Shown here piece by piece: positions 5,424 through 11,028 of a DNA stretch of 11,028 nucleotides (positions are counted from its first letter, which is position 1; every line of letters starts with the position of its first letter). The stretch is from an uncultured Prevotellaceae bacterium (GTDB taxonomy: Bacteria; Bacteroidota; Bacteroidia; Bacteroidales; Muribaculaceae): NCBI GenBank assembly GCA_937904375.1, contig CALDIG010000264.1:1-11028 (forward strand). The letters are read 5' to 3'. The translations under genes were made by a program, and so were the position numbers. The notes below the pieces were generated by a model. That model was not told the DNA's origin, ran no database searches, and worked only from the letters and a program-made list of their open reading frames with translations.

Positions 5424-5459
5424 CTAGACGTTCTAGATTCTCTAGATTATCTAGACGAT
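5424..5459. repeat. Nonamer array (CTAGANNNT-type, 4 units)
   Basis: Units CTAGACGTT, CTAGATTCT, CTAGATTAT, CTAGACGAT at period 9. It is entered by GTTGG and ends in CTAGACGATTG, nearly the same as the exit of the array at 6698-6723 (CTAGACAATTG). In both cases a TGTG-starting heptamer array follows without a gap. Confidence 0.8.
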
Positions 5460-5515
5460 TGTGAATTATGAATTATGAATTATGCATTATGAACTGTGAA
5501 CTATGAACTGTGCAT
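5460..5515. repeat. Heptamer array (TGTGAAT/TATGAAC, 8 units) overrunning the end of dxr
   Basis: Eight uninterrupted 7-bp units: TGTGAAT, TATGAAT twice, TATGCAT, TATGAAC, TGTGAAC, TATGAAC, TGTGCAT. The dxr stop codon (5487-5489) lies at the edge of the fourth unit, so the last units are coding and specify the DXR C-terminus YAQFIVHSS. Two units of the same family in opposite orientation occur at 2234-2247. Confidence 0.85.
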
Positions 5516-6650
5516 AGCTGCGCGCCTCAGCGTTAGTGGCGATGTAGTCATCGTGGGTGGGAGAGGCGATGAACGGCGCCCAAGCCATAGTTTTCTCAAT
5601 TATGTTGTAAATGTCGTTAAAGCCTATCTTGTCGGCGAGGAAGGAGGCGACGGCGATCTCGTTGGCGGCGTTCATCACGCACGGCACGTTGCCGCCGCGA
5701 CGGGCTGCCTCGTAGGCGGTGTCCAGCAGCGGAAATTTCTCGAAATCGGGCTTTTCAAAGGTGAGCGAGGCATAGTCGGCAACTGTCATGCGGCGCTCGT
5801 TGGTCGCCAATCGTCCCGGCAGTCCCAGCGCATAGCGTATGGGCAGGTGCATATCGGGCAATCCCAGCTGCGCCTTCACCGAGCCATCGACAAATTCCAC
5901 CATGGAGTGTACTATCGACTGCGGATGCACCACAATCTCGATGTTTTCTTGCGAGATGCCATAGAGCCACTTCGCCTCAATCATCTCAAAGCCCTTGTTC
6001 ATCATCGTGGCACTGTCGATGGTGATTTTCGCGCCCATCGCCCAGTTGGGGTGGCGCAAGGCATCGTCTTTGGTCACAGTGGCAAGCTGTTCGCGCGGCA
6101 TGGTGCGGAAAGGTCCTCCCGAGGCGGTGAGGATGAGTTTCGACACATTCTTCATCTCCTCGCCCACTAGGCACTGGTAGAACGCCCCATGCTCGCTGTC
6201 AACAGGATAGAGCATCGAGTCAGAATCCTTGAGAAGCTCGTTGATTAGTTCGCCAGCCACCACAAGGGTCTCCTTGTTGGCGAGGGCAATCTTCTTGCCC
6301 GCCTTGATGGCGGCGATGGTCGATGCCAGGCCGGTATATCCCACCATGGCAGTCACCACAGTGTCAACCTCGGGCTGCGCCACCAGCTCCGACACCACGC
6401 TGTCGCCAGTGTGAACGGCAATGCCCGAGCCATCAAGAGCCTGAGCCACCTTGTCGTAGAGGTCACTGCTGGCAATCACCACGTTACGTGGCTTGAAACG
6501 CAATGCCTGCTCGATGAGCAAGTCGGCGCTGCGGTTCGCCACCAGTAGATCCACCTCAAACAGGTGAGGGTACTCAGTGGCGATGTCGAGCGTCTGCCTC
6601 CCTATCGAGCCAGTGCTTCCCAAAACGGCTATTTTTCGCTTTTGTTCCAC
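5487..6650 (-). CDS. dxr: 1-deoxy-D-xylulose 5-phosphate reductoisomerase (DXR/IspC)
   Basis: This is the second enzyme of the MEP isoprenoid pathway, a cytoplasmic NADPH- and divalent-metal-dependent conversion of DXP to 2-C-methyl-D-erythritol 4-phosphate. Numbered from the GTG at 6648-6650 (387 aa), the NADPH-binding GSTGSIG is at 11-17, ANKET at 124-128, metal ligands Asp151 and Glu153 in VDSEHGAF, SGGPFR at 177-182, HPNW at 200-203 and NKGFEMIEA at 218-226, where Glu222 should be the third ligand. The flexible-loop region VVHPQSIVHSMVEF is intact. A TTG at 6663-6665 would add five residues (M-L-T-I-S) but lies inside the octamer array, so I prefer GTG, giving MEQKRKIAVLGSTGSIG. The C-terminal YAQFIVHSS is encoded by the heptamer array and is probably not ancestral. 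It precedes rseP with 99 bp between. No separate promoter is visible upstream, so expression may come from the promoter at 7784-7814. Confidence 0.95.
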   Translation of the reverse strand: MEQKRKIAVLGSTGSIGRQTLDIATEYPHLFEVDLLVANRSADLLIEQALRFKPRNVVIASSDLYDKVAQALDGSGIAVHTGDSVVSELVAQPEVDTVVTAMVGYTGLASTIAAIKAGKKIALANKETLVVAGELINELLKDSDSMLYPVDSEHGAFYQCLVGEEMKNVSKLILTASGGPFRTMPREQLATVTKDDALRHPNWAMGAKITIDSATMMNKGFEMIEAKWLYGISQENIEIVVHPQSIVHSMVEFVDGSVKAQLGLPDMHLPIRYALGLPGRLATNERRMTVADYASLTFEKPDFEKFPLLDTAYEAARRGGNVPCVMNAANEIAVASFLADKIGFNDIYNIIEKTMAWAPFIASPTHDDYIATNAEARSYAQFIVHSS

Positions 6651-6657
6651 AGAAATA

Positions 6658-6689
6658 GTTAACAAGTTGACAAGTTAACAAGCAAATAC
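6658..6689. repeat. Octamer array (GTTRACAA-type) upstream of dxr
   Basis: Units GTTAACAA, GTTGACAA, GTTAACAA and a diverged GCAAATAC, starting 7 bp before the GTG start of dxr. It is the same word family, in the same orientation and position, as the array upstream of rlmI (3663-3718). Confidence 0.8.
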
Positions 6690-6697
6690 TAAATTTT

Positions 6698-6723
6698 CCA
6701 GATTATCTAGACTACTAGACAAT
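6698..6723. repeat. Degenerate nonamer array (CTAGA-type)
   Basis: Units CCAGATTAT, CTAGACTA (8 bp) and CTAGACAAT. It is shorter and more decayed than the arrays at 3737 and 5424 but lies in the same position relative to its neighbours, between the octamers and the terminal heptamers. Confidence 0.6.
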
Positions 6724-6798
6724 TGTGCATTCTGCATTCTGCTTGTGCATTCTGCATTCTGCTTGTGCATTCTGCATTGTGCATTGTGCATTGTGCAT
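6724..6798. repeat. Heptamer array (TGTGCAT/TCTGCAT) with a 20-bp higher-order repeat
   Basis: Eleven units, mostly 7 bp. TGTGCAT, TCTGCAT, TCTGCT (20 bp) occurs twice in tandem, followed by TGTGCAT, TCTGCAT and three TGTGCAT. The array ends 2 bp before the stop codon of the SUMF1-domain gene (6801-6803). Identical 20-bp blocks beside diverged units point to recent slippage or unequal exchange. Confidence 0.85.
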
Positions 6799-6800
6799 TT

Positions 6801-7739
6801 TTAAAGTGCTAAGCGGAAGCCTATGTCGTCGTCGCTATCATCAACACCTAGGCTGAAACGCTTAGAATTGCGACATTTCTTAGCTGAGCTGCACCAGCTG
6901 CCACCACGCAAAACTTTCTCTTCGCCCGAGGCTGGACCGGCGGGGTTGGTCTGAGCGTCAGAACCATAGTCACCAAACCAGTCACTACACCACTCCCAAA
7001 CGTTGCCACTCATGTCATAGATTTCCAGTTCATTAGCAGCTTTGGTGGCCACGCTTTGTGAAATGTCGCCAGAGTTGTCACTATACCATGCCACATCGGC
7101 AATATTGTTGCTACCGGCATAAAGATAGCCCTTGCTCTTGTTGCCACCACGAGCGGCGAACTCCCACTCGACCTCGGTGGGTAGGCGGAAAGTCTTGCCA
7201 GTCATCTGATTGAGTTTAGCGATAAACTCTTGGCAGTCGTTCCAGCTAACCCTCTCTACAGGCTTAGTAGCATCAACAAAGTGGCTTGGATTGCTGCCCA
7301 TCACAGCTTGCCACAATTCTTGCGTAACTACGGTCTGACCAATGGCAAACGAGCCTACTGTCACTTGATGCGCAGGACGCTCGTTACCGCTTGCGTTAGT
7401 GTCGCCATCGGCAGCTCCCATCATGAAAGTGCCGCCTTCAACGCTCACCATCGCAAATGTTACGCCATTAACTGCATATTCGGTTGTTTCGGTTGGAAAT
7501 CCGTTAAGCATCACATCATAAATCGCTGTAATGTCGGCAGACGTAATGCTACCGTCACCATTCACGTCATAAGCGCTTTCAGGATAAGTTGCATCATTAT
7601 TAAGCAGTTTACTATAAACCGCAGTAACATCGGCAGCGGTGACTTCACCGTCACCAGTAACATCCCAATTGTCGGCCGACATAGGCAATGCAAGCATCAA
7701 CATCGCTCCCATTGCAAGTAAAGATTTCTTTGTCTTCAT
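6801..7739 (-). CDS. Secreted dockerin-like plus SUMF1/formylglycine-generating-enzyme-domain protein
   Basis: A 312-residue exported protein. A signal peptide (about 1-22, ending ALPMSA) is followed by two dockerin-like EF-hand calcium loops, DVTGDGEVTAAD (26-37) and DVNGDGSITSAD (58-69). The rest (about 95-312) is an FGE-sulfatase/SUMF1 domain: VEGGTFMMG (100-108), GNERPAHQVTV (118-128), FRLPTEVEWEFAARGG (184-199), YDMSGNVWEWCSDWFG (241-256), VLRGGSW (276-282) and IGFRL (306-310). True formylglycine-generating enzymes use a Cys pair spaced C-x4-C after GGS; here C283 and C289 are spaced C-x5-C. By eye, C289 aligns with the second catalytic Cys and the first is shifted by one, so sulfatase activation is doubtful. 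The fold also serves as a binding or unrelated catalytic domain. Dockerin-like repeats suggest calcium-stabilised attachment to a partner, but no cohesin is seen here. A well-matched promoter precedes it, and dxr follows after 150 bp of repeats. Confidence 0.85.
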   Translation of the reverse strand: MKTKKSLLAMGAMLMLALPMSADNWDVTGDGEVTAADVTAVYSKLLNNDATYPESAYDVNGDGSITSADITAIYDVMLNGFPTETTEYAVNGVTFAMVSVEGGTFMMGAADGDTNASGNERPAHQVTVGSFAIGQTVVTQELWQAVMGSNPSHFVDATKPVERVSWNDCQEFIAKLNQMTGKTFRLPTEVEWEFAARGGNKSKGYLYAGSNNIADVAWYSDNSGDISQSVATKAANELEIYDMSGNVWEWCSDWFGDYGSDAQTNPAGPASGEEKVLRGGSWCSSAKKCRNSKRFSLGVDDSDDDIGFRLAL

Positions 7740-7783
7740 TGTGTTATTATGTTTTATTATTTTTTTTCAAGAAAAATAAAGCA

Positions 7784-7814
7784 CAAAGGTATTACAAATC
7801 GTGTAAACCGCAAA
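7784..7814 (-). promoter_or_regulatory. Bacteroidetes-type promoter for the SUMF1-domain gene
   Basis: On the minus strand TTTG (complement of 7811-7814) is followed after exactly 19 nt by TACCTTTG (complement of 7784-7791), a full match to the Bacteroidetes TTTG / TAnnTTTG consensus. The start site would fall near 7777, giving an AT-rich leader of about 37 nt. The -33 element lies 4 bp past the psuG stop codon, so a new transcription unit starts tightly behind psuG. As no other promoter is evident up to rlmI, this one may also serve dxr, rseP and rlmI. Confidence 0.7.
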
Positions 7815-7818
7815 ATTT

Positions 7819-8739
7819 TCAGTCTATTTTCTTACACAGGCAGGCTGCAGTGCGGGCTGCGAGGCGCGCATTGTTGAGCACGAGCTGGATGTTTGCATCC
7901 AAGCTGTTACCGCCAGTGATATCCTTGATTTCGGCGAGCAGGAAGGGAGTCGTCGCCTTGCCCTTAATGCCCTTTTCCACGCTCTTTGCCACGGCGCGGT
8001 CGATGGCGGCGTTGATGTAATCGGGGTCGAGGGAGTATTCCTCGGGAATGGGGTTTGTGACGAGCATACCGCCGGCAAGACCCACCTCCAGCTTGGCGCG
8101 GAAGGCAGCGGCGAGTTCTTCGGGAGTGTCGATACGGTAATCCACCTTAAAACCGCTGCGGCGGGTGTAGAACGCCGGCAGTTCTTCTGTGCCATAGCCT
8201 ATCACCGGCACGCCCTTCGTCTCAAGGTATTCGAGCGTGAGCCCCAGGTCGAGAATCGACTTTGCCCCGGCGCAAATCACCATCACGGGAGTCTGGGCAA
8301 GCTCTTCGAGGTCGGCACTGATGTCCATAGTGGTCTCAGCGCCTCGATGCACGCCGCCTATGCCGCCGGTGGCAAACACCTTAATACCAGCCATAGCAGC
8401 GATAATCATAGTGGTGGTCACGGTGGTTGCGCCATCTTCGCCACGAGCGATAAGCACTGGCAGGTCACGGCGCGACGCCTTAGTCACCGCCTGCCCTTTC
8501 TTGCCTAGATATTCTATTTCCTCGGGCGTGCAGCCAGCCTTTAGTTTGCCTCCAATGATAGCGATAGTCGCCGGCACAGCGTCGTTGTCGCGTATGGTCT
8601 GCTCCACCTTGAGGGCGGTCTCCACATTCTGCGGATAGGGCATTCCGTGAGAAATGATTGTTGACTCGAGCGCCACTACCGGCCGTCCTGCCTCAAGCGC
8701 TTCTTTTACTTCTTGTGAGATTGAGAGATATTTGTTCAT
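7819..8739 (-). CDS. psuG: Pseudouridine-5'-phosphate glycosidase (PsuG)
   Basis: It breaks the C-C glycosidic bond of pseudouridine 5'-phosphate to give uracil and ribose 5-phosphate, using a divalent metal and a lysine Schiff base. The 306-residue protein matches the family along its length: VVALESTIISHGMPYPQN (21-38), IGGKLKAGCT (62-71), KASRRDLP (87-94), GATTVTTTM (103-111), FATGGIGGVHRG (122-133), MDISADL (138-144), CAGAKSILD (156-164), TNPIPEEY and the late GGNSLDANIQLVLNNA. As I recall the E. coli numbering, catalytic Glu31, Lys93, Asp149 and Lys166 correspond to Glu25, Lys87, Asp143 and Lys160, a constant offset of six, so the active site is complete. The ATG at 8737-8739 lies 47 bp past the psuK stop, across a hairpin, with no Shine-Dalgarno. 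It is almost certainly cotranscribed with psuK. Confidence 0.95.
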   Translation of the reverse strand: MNKYLSISQEVKEALEAGRPVVALESTIISHGMPYPQNVETALKVEQTIRDNDAVPATIAIIGGKLKAGCTPEEIEYLGKKGQAVTKASRRDLPVLIARGEDGATTVTTTMIIAAMAGIKVFATGGIGGVHRGAETTMDISADLEELAQTPVMVICAGAKSILDLGLTLEYLETKGVPVIGYGTEELPAFYTRRSGFKVDYRIDTPEELAAAFRAKLEVGLAGGMLVTNPIPEEYSLDPDYINAAIDRAVAKSVEKGIKGKATTPFLLAEIKDITGGNSLDANIQLVLNNARLAARTAACLCKKID

Positions 8740-8753
8740 TTTATTACTGTTTT

Positions 8754-8782
8754 TGTATGTCGCAATGGCATCGCGACATACA
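8754..8782. repeat. 29-bp near-palindromic hairpin between psuK and psuG
   Basis: TGTATGTCGC (8754-8763) and GCGACATACA (8773-8782) pair perfectly over 10 bp around a 9-nt centre, AATGGCATC, which is itself nearly symmetric (ATG-G-CAT), so all 29 bp are close to a palindrome. It begins 4 nt after the psuK stop and ends 14 nt before the psuG ATG. In the direction of transcription it is followed by AAAAACAG rather than a T-run, so a terminator is not supported. A role in mRNA processing, differential stability or psuG translation, or another REP-like element, are possible. Confidence 0.65.
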
Positions 8783-8786
8783 GGAC

Positions 8787-9680
8787 TTATTGTTTAATAT
8801 TCAAGTGATTAATGCATGGATTGACCGCTGTGGGTGATTGCAGGGCGAGGGCGGCGGCTTTGATGCCTGTTGCGCAGGCTTCTTGCATGGTAGCGCCACT
8901 CAATTCTGCATGTACCACCCCTGCCATGAACGCGTCGCCGGCGCCGGTGGCGTTAACCACCGTAACCGGCAGGGAAGGCATCGCTATGCCTTGCTTGCCA
9001 TCGCTGCAATACACGCCTCGGGCACCCATTGTGATGTAGATGCGAGTCACACCTTGCTCAATGAACCATCGCGCCATAGCCTCCACATCGCCTTTTATTC
9101 CCGAGAGTGCCACCGCCTCGGCTTGATTGACCTTAACGATGAGCGGAGCAGAGCGATTTATGCCCAAAAGCAGATTTATCTTTATCGCTTTGGCAGCCGA
9201 AGTGGCATCTATATATAAAGGTGTGGCGCAATGCTCCACAAGATAACGCAACACTGCCTCGCTAACATTGCAGTCGGCAACCACAGCATTGCCGGCGTTG
9301 ATGCTGTCGATGTGAGCCGCCACCATCTCGGTAGTGAGATGCGACATCAGCTCCATGTCGGCGGCACCCGCCTGCATCTCGCCGTTGTGGTCGTTCACGC
9401 AGATGAAATAGTTGCTCCTGGCTCCCGCCACTTCAAGGATGGGGTCAATGGTCATGCCCACACGGCGGCAGTCGTCACGCAGGGTAAGGGCGATGCTGTC
9501 GTCGCCAAAAACGGTGAACAGCCTCACCTGCTCGCCCATCAGGCACAAATTGTGGGCAATGTTGCGCCCCACCCCGCCAAAGGCAATCTCCACACGACTG
9601 GGATTGGAGTCGCACGGCACATACCTCCCCAGCGGAGAGGCGGTTATATCAACATTAGCTGCGCCTATTACGGTAATCAT
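8787..9680 (-). CDS. psuK: PfkB-family sugar kinase, probable pseudouridine kinase (PsuK)
   Basis: A 297-residue ribokinase/PfkB kinase that by context should phosphorylate pseudouridine to pseudouridine 5'-phosphate, the PsuG substrate. The N-terminal signature is VIGAANVDI (4-12) with FGGVGRNIAHNLCLMG (34-49), the substrate-binding glycine-rich region typical of nucleoside kinases in the family. ATP and anion-hole motifs are in VNATGAGDAFMAG (242-254), with Asp249 of GAGD as catalytic base; KVNQAEA (183-189) and ITMGARGVY (216-224) are other family landmarks. Length is normal. The ATG at 9678-9680 is preceded by AT-rich DNA with a possible -7 element at 9703-9710. Substrate is assigned from adjacency to psuG; ribose, adenosine or fructose kinases share the fold. 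No pseudouridine transporter is in view. Confidence 0.9.
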   Translation of the reverse strand: MITVIGAANVDITASPLGRYVPCDSNPSRVEIAFGGVGRNIAHNLCLMGEQVRLFTVFGDDSIALTLRDDCRRVGMTIDPILEVAGARSNYFICVNDHNGEMQAGAADMELMSHLTTEMVAAHIDSINAGNAVVADCNVSEAVLRYLVEHCATPLYIDATSAAKAIKINLLLGINRSAPLIVKVNQAEAVALSGIKGDVEAMARWFIEQGVTRIYITMGARGVYCSDGKQGIAMPSLPVTVVNATGAGDAFMAGVVHAELSGATMQEACATGIKAAALALQSPTAVNPCINHLNIKQ

Positions 9681-9702
9681 ATTCGTTTATCATTATTCGT
9701 TA

Positions 9703-9710
9703 CAAATTTA
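9703..9710 (-). promoter_or_regulatory. Possible -7 promoter element before psuK
   Basis: The minus strand reads TAAATTTG, a match to the Bacteroidetes -7 consensus TAnnTTTG, 22 nt before the psuK ATG. No TTTG is found 19-21 nt upstream; that space holds the TTCCACG heptamer array. The element is therefore half a promoter at best, and psuK may instead be read through from the dehydrogenase gene. Confidence 0.3.
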
Positions 9711-9713
9711 TCC

Positions 9714-9741
9714 TTCCACGTTCCTCATTCCACTTTCCACG
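9714..9741. repeat. Heptamer array (TTCCACG-type, 4 units) spanning the dehydrogenase stop codon
   Basis: Units TTCCACG, TTCCTCA, TTCCACT, TTCCACG at period 7. The stop codon of the FAD-dependent dehydrogenase (9725-9727) is inside the second unit, and the terminal residues WKVE are encoded by units three and four. It has the same placement as the dxr array but an unrelated word. Confidence 0.7.
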
Positions 9742-11028
9742 AGACAAGTGCTTCGGCGCAGCGTTCGCCGTCGATGGCGCTCGACACTATGCCGCCAGCG
9801 TAGCCTGCTCCCTCGCCACAGGGATAGAGACCTTTCACGTCGATGTGATGCAGGTGCTCGCTGTCGCGAGTGATGCGCAAGGGCGACGAGGTGCGGGTCT
9901 CAACACCAATGACTATCGCCTCGTTGGTCAAGAAGCCTTTTGCCTGACGACCCCAAAGCTTGAACGCCTTTGTCAGGCGATGGCTGATAAACTGCGGCAG
10001 CCATTGGTCGAGGCGCGAAGGTTGAAGACCAGCGGCAAACGATGACGGCGGAATCAACTTCGAAGGTTTGCCCTGAACGTAGTCGAGCATTCGCTGAGCC
10101 CCGGCGCACTGACTGTTGCCAGCCATCTGGTAGCAGCGTTGCTCGAGTGCCTCCTGGAAGCGCATCACACGCAGGATGCCATGTTGGTGAAAACGTTTAG
10201 GCACGTCGTCGGGATGCACTTCCACCACCATGCCGCTGTTTGCCCAATAGGTGCCACGCGTGCTCGGCGACATGCCGTTGACCACCAACTGTCCCGGCTC
10301 GCTGGCCACCGGCACCACGATGCCGCCCGGACACATACAGAAGGAATAGACTCCTCGGTTATCAATCTGAGTGACAAAGCTGTATTCCGCCGCCGGCAGA
10401 TAGTCGCCACGACCGCCAGAGCGGTGATACTGTATTTGGTCAATGAGATACTGAGGATGCTCGAGGCGCACGCCCACGGCAATCCCTTTCTCCTCCATGA
10501 AAATATTGGCATCGAAGAGCATCTGATACACGTCGCGTGCCGAGTGACCGGTGGCAAGGATGACAGGACCGTCAAACTCCTCGCCGGTGGCGCATCTCAC
10601 GCCTGTGACCTCGTTATTGTCATTGATTTTCAATTCGATGACACGGGTATTGAAATGTACCTCTCCCCCATTATCGAGGATGGTGTTGCGCATATTCTCA
10701 ATGATGCCAGGCAACTTGTCGCTGCCGATGTGAGGGTGAGCGTCAATCAAGATGTCCTCGCTCGCGCCATGCTGGTGGAAGATACCCAGGATGCGCTCCA
10801 CCGAGCCACGCTTCTTGCTGCGGGTGTAGAGCTTGCCGTCGCTGTAGGCTCCCGCACCACCCTCGCCAAAGCAGTAGTTGCTGTCGGGGTTCACGATGCC
10901 GTTACGTGAGATTGCCGCCACGTCGAGACGGCGGTCTTTAACGTTCTTGCCACGCTCTAGCACAATGGGCTTCACGCCGAGTTCTATGAGTCGCAGGGCG
11001 GCAAAGAGTCCGCCAGGTCCCGCACCCA
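9725..11028 (-). CDS. FAD-dependent dehydrogenase, COG2509 type (5' end outside the window)
   Basis: The frame is open to the window edge, giving 433 visible residues. The first visible residues, GAGPGGLFAALRLIELG, are the end of a Rossmann FAD-binding GxGxxG motif, so the GTG at 10973-10975 is internal and not the start; the usual N-terminal extension is missing. Other landmarks are VLERGK, the NYCFGEGGAGAYSDGKLYTR segment, VILATGHSARD, FCMCPGGIVVP with a CxCPGG motif, and near the end GLYPCGEGAGYAGGIVSSA, the second FAD-contact motif. These fit the uncharacterised FAD-dependent dehydrogenases of COG2509, typically about 510-540 residues; substrate and electron acceptor are not known to me. 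The cysteine pair in CMCPGG may be redox-active, which is conjecture. The last residues WKVE come from the heptamer array at 9714-9741. psuK starts 44 bp downstream. Confidence 0.88.
   Translation of the reverse strand, partial: GAGPGGLFAALRLIELGVKPIVLERGKNVKDRRLDVAAISRNGIVNPDSNYCFGEGGAGAYSDGKLYTRSKKRGSVERILGIFHQHGASEDILIDAHPHIGSDKLPGIIENMRNTILDNGGEVHFNTRVIELKINDNNEVTGVRCATGEEFDGPVILATGHSARDVYQMLFDANIFMEEKGIAVGVRLEHPQYLIDQIQYHRSGGRGDYLPAAEYSFVTQIDNRGVYSFCMCPGGIVVPVASEPGQLVVNGMSPSTRGTYWANSGMVVEVHPDDVPKRFHQHGILRVMRFQEALEQRCYQMAGNSQCAGAQRMLDYVQGKPSKLIPPSSFAAGLQPSRLDQWLPQFISHRLTKAFKLWGRQAKGFLTNEAIVIGVETRTSSPLRITRDSEHLHHIDVKGLYPCGEGAGYAGGIVSSAIDGERCAEALVSWKVE

Noticed and set aside
6651..6665. TTG start for dxr giving five extra residues
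   Set aside because: The TTG lies within the octamer array and the extra residues do not resemble DXR N-termini; the GTG at 6648-6650 gives the normal start just before the GSTGSIG segment.
10139..10909. Plus-strand open frame of 256 codons opposite the FAD dehydrogenase
   Set aside because: Antisense shadow of a well-supported gene; composition is His/Arg/Val-rich with no motifs.
10973..10975. GTG as the true start of the FAD dehydrogenase
   Set aside because: The frame stays open upstream and encodes GAGPGG, the FAD-binding motif, so the gene continues beyond the window.

Overview
The window looks like chromosome of a gut-type Bacteroidales (Muribaculaceae/Prevotellaceae-like). Three things point there. 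The protein families are typical of that order. The best promoters have the Bacteroidetes form TTTG-N19-TAnnTTTG. No start codon is preceded by a convincing Shine-Dalgarno sequence. Every gene I can support lies on the minus strand, so transcription runs from high to low coordinates.

Layout, in direction of transcription: (1) 11028-9725, the 5'-truncated end of a COG2509-type FAD-dependent dehydrogenase; (2) 9680-7819, a two-gene pseudouridine catabolism unit, a PfkB-family kinase (psuK) then pseudouridine-5'-phosphate glycosidase (psuG), with a strong hairpin between them; (3) 7814-7739, a well-formed Bacteroidetes promoter, then a secreted protein (7739-6801) with two dockerin-like calcium loops and a formylglycine-generating-enzyme/SUMF1-type domain; (4) 6650-2471, a housekeeping run of dxr (MEP isoprenoid pathway), rseP (site-2 intramembrane protease) and an rlmI-like 23S rRNA cytosine methyltransferase; (5) 2470-1833, a long repeat-rich intergenic region with a probable promoter; (6) 1832-252, a secreted protein whose last 65 codons appear to be the 3' end of wecB (UDP-GlcNAc 2-epimerase), an apparent in-frame chimera; (7) 186-1, the start of an AT-rich gene for a basic, membrane-anchored protein.

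The most unusual content lies between the genes. The spacers are built almost entirely of degenerate tandem arrays of short words: 7-mers (ACTTAAC, TGTGAAT, TGTGCAT, TTCCACG, TGTCAGT), 8-mers (GTTRACAA) and 9-mers (CTAGANNNT). They occur in a similar order in three successive spacers. Period-7 arrays abut or overrun the stop codons of five genes, so the last residues of DXR and of the dehydrogenase are array-encoded. Three short palindromes resemble REP elements; two carry a GTAG foot (as in REPs mobilised by RAYT/TnpA-REP transposases) and one has GTGG. One GTAG copy sits in frame inside rseP and supplies exactly eight codons of an acidic linker.

No tRNA, rRNA, CRISPR array, transposase or complete insertion sequence was seen. 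All family assignments were made by eye from motifs, without database searches.
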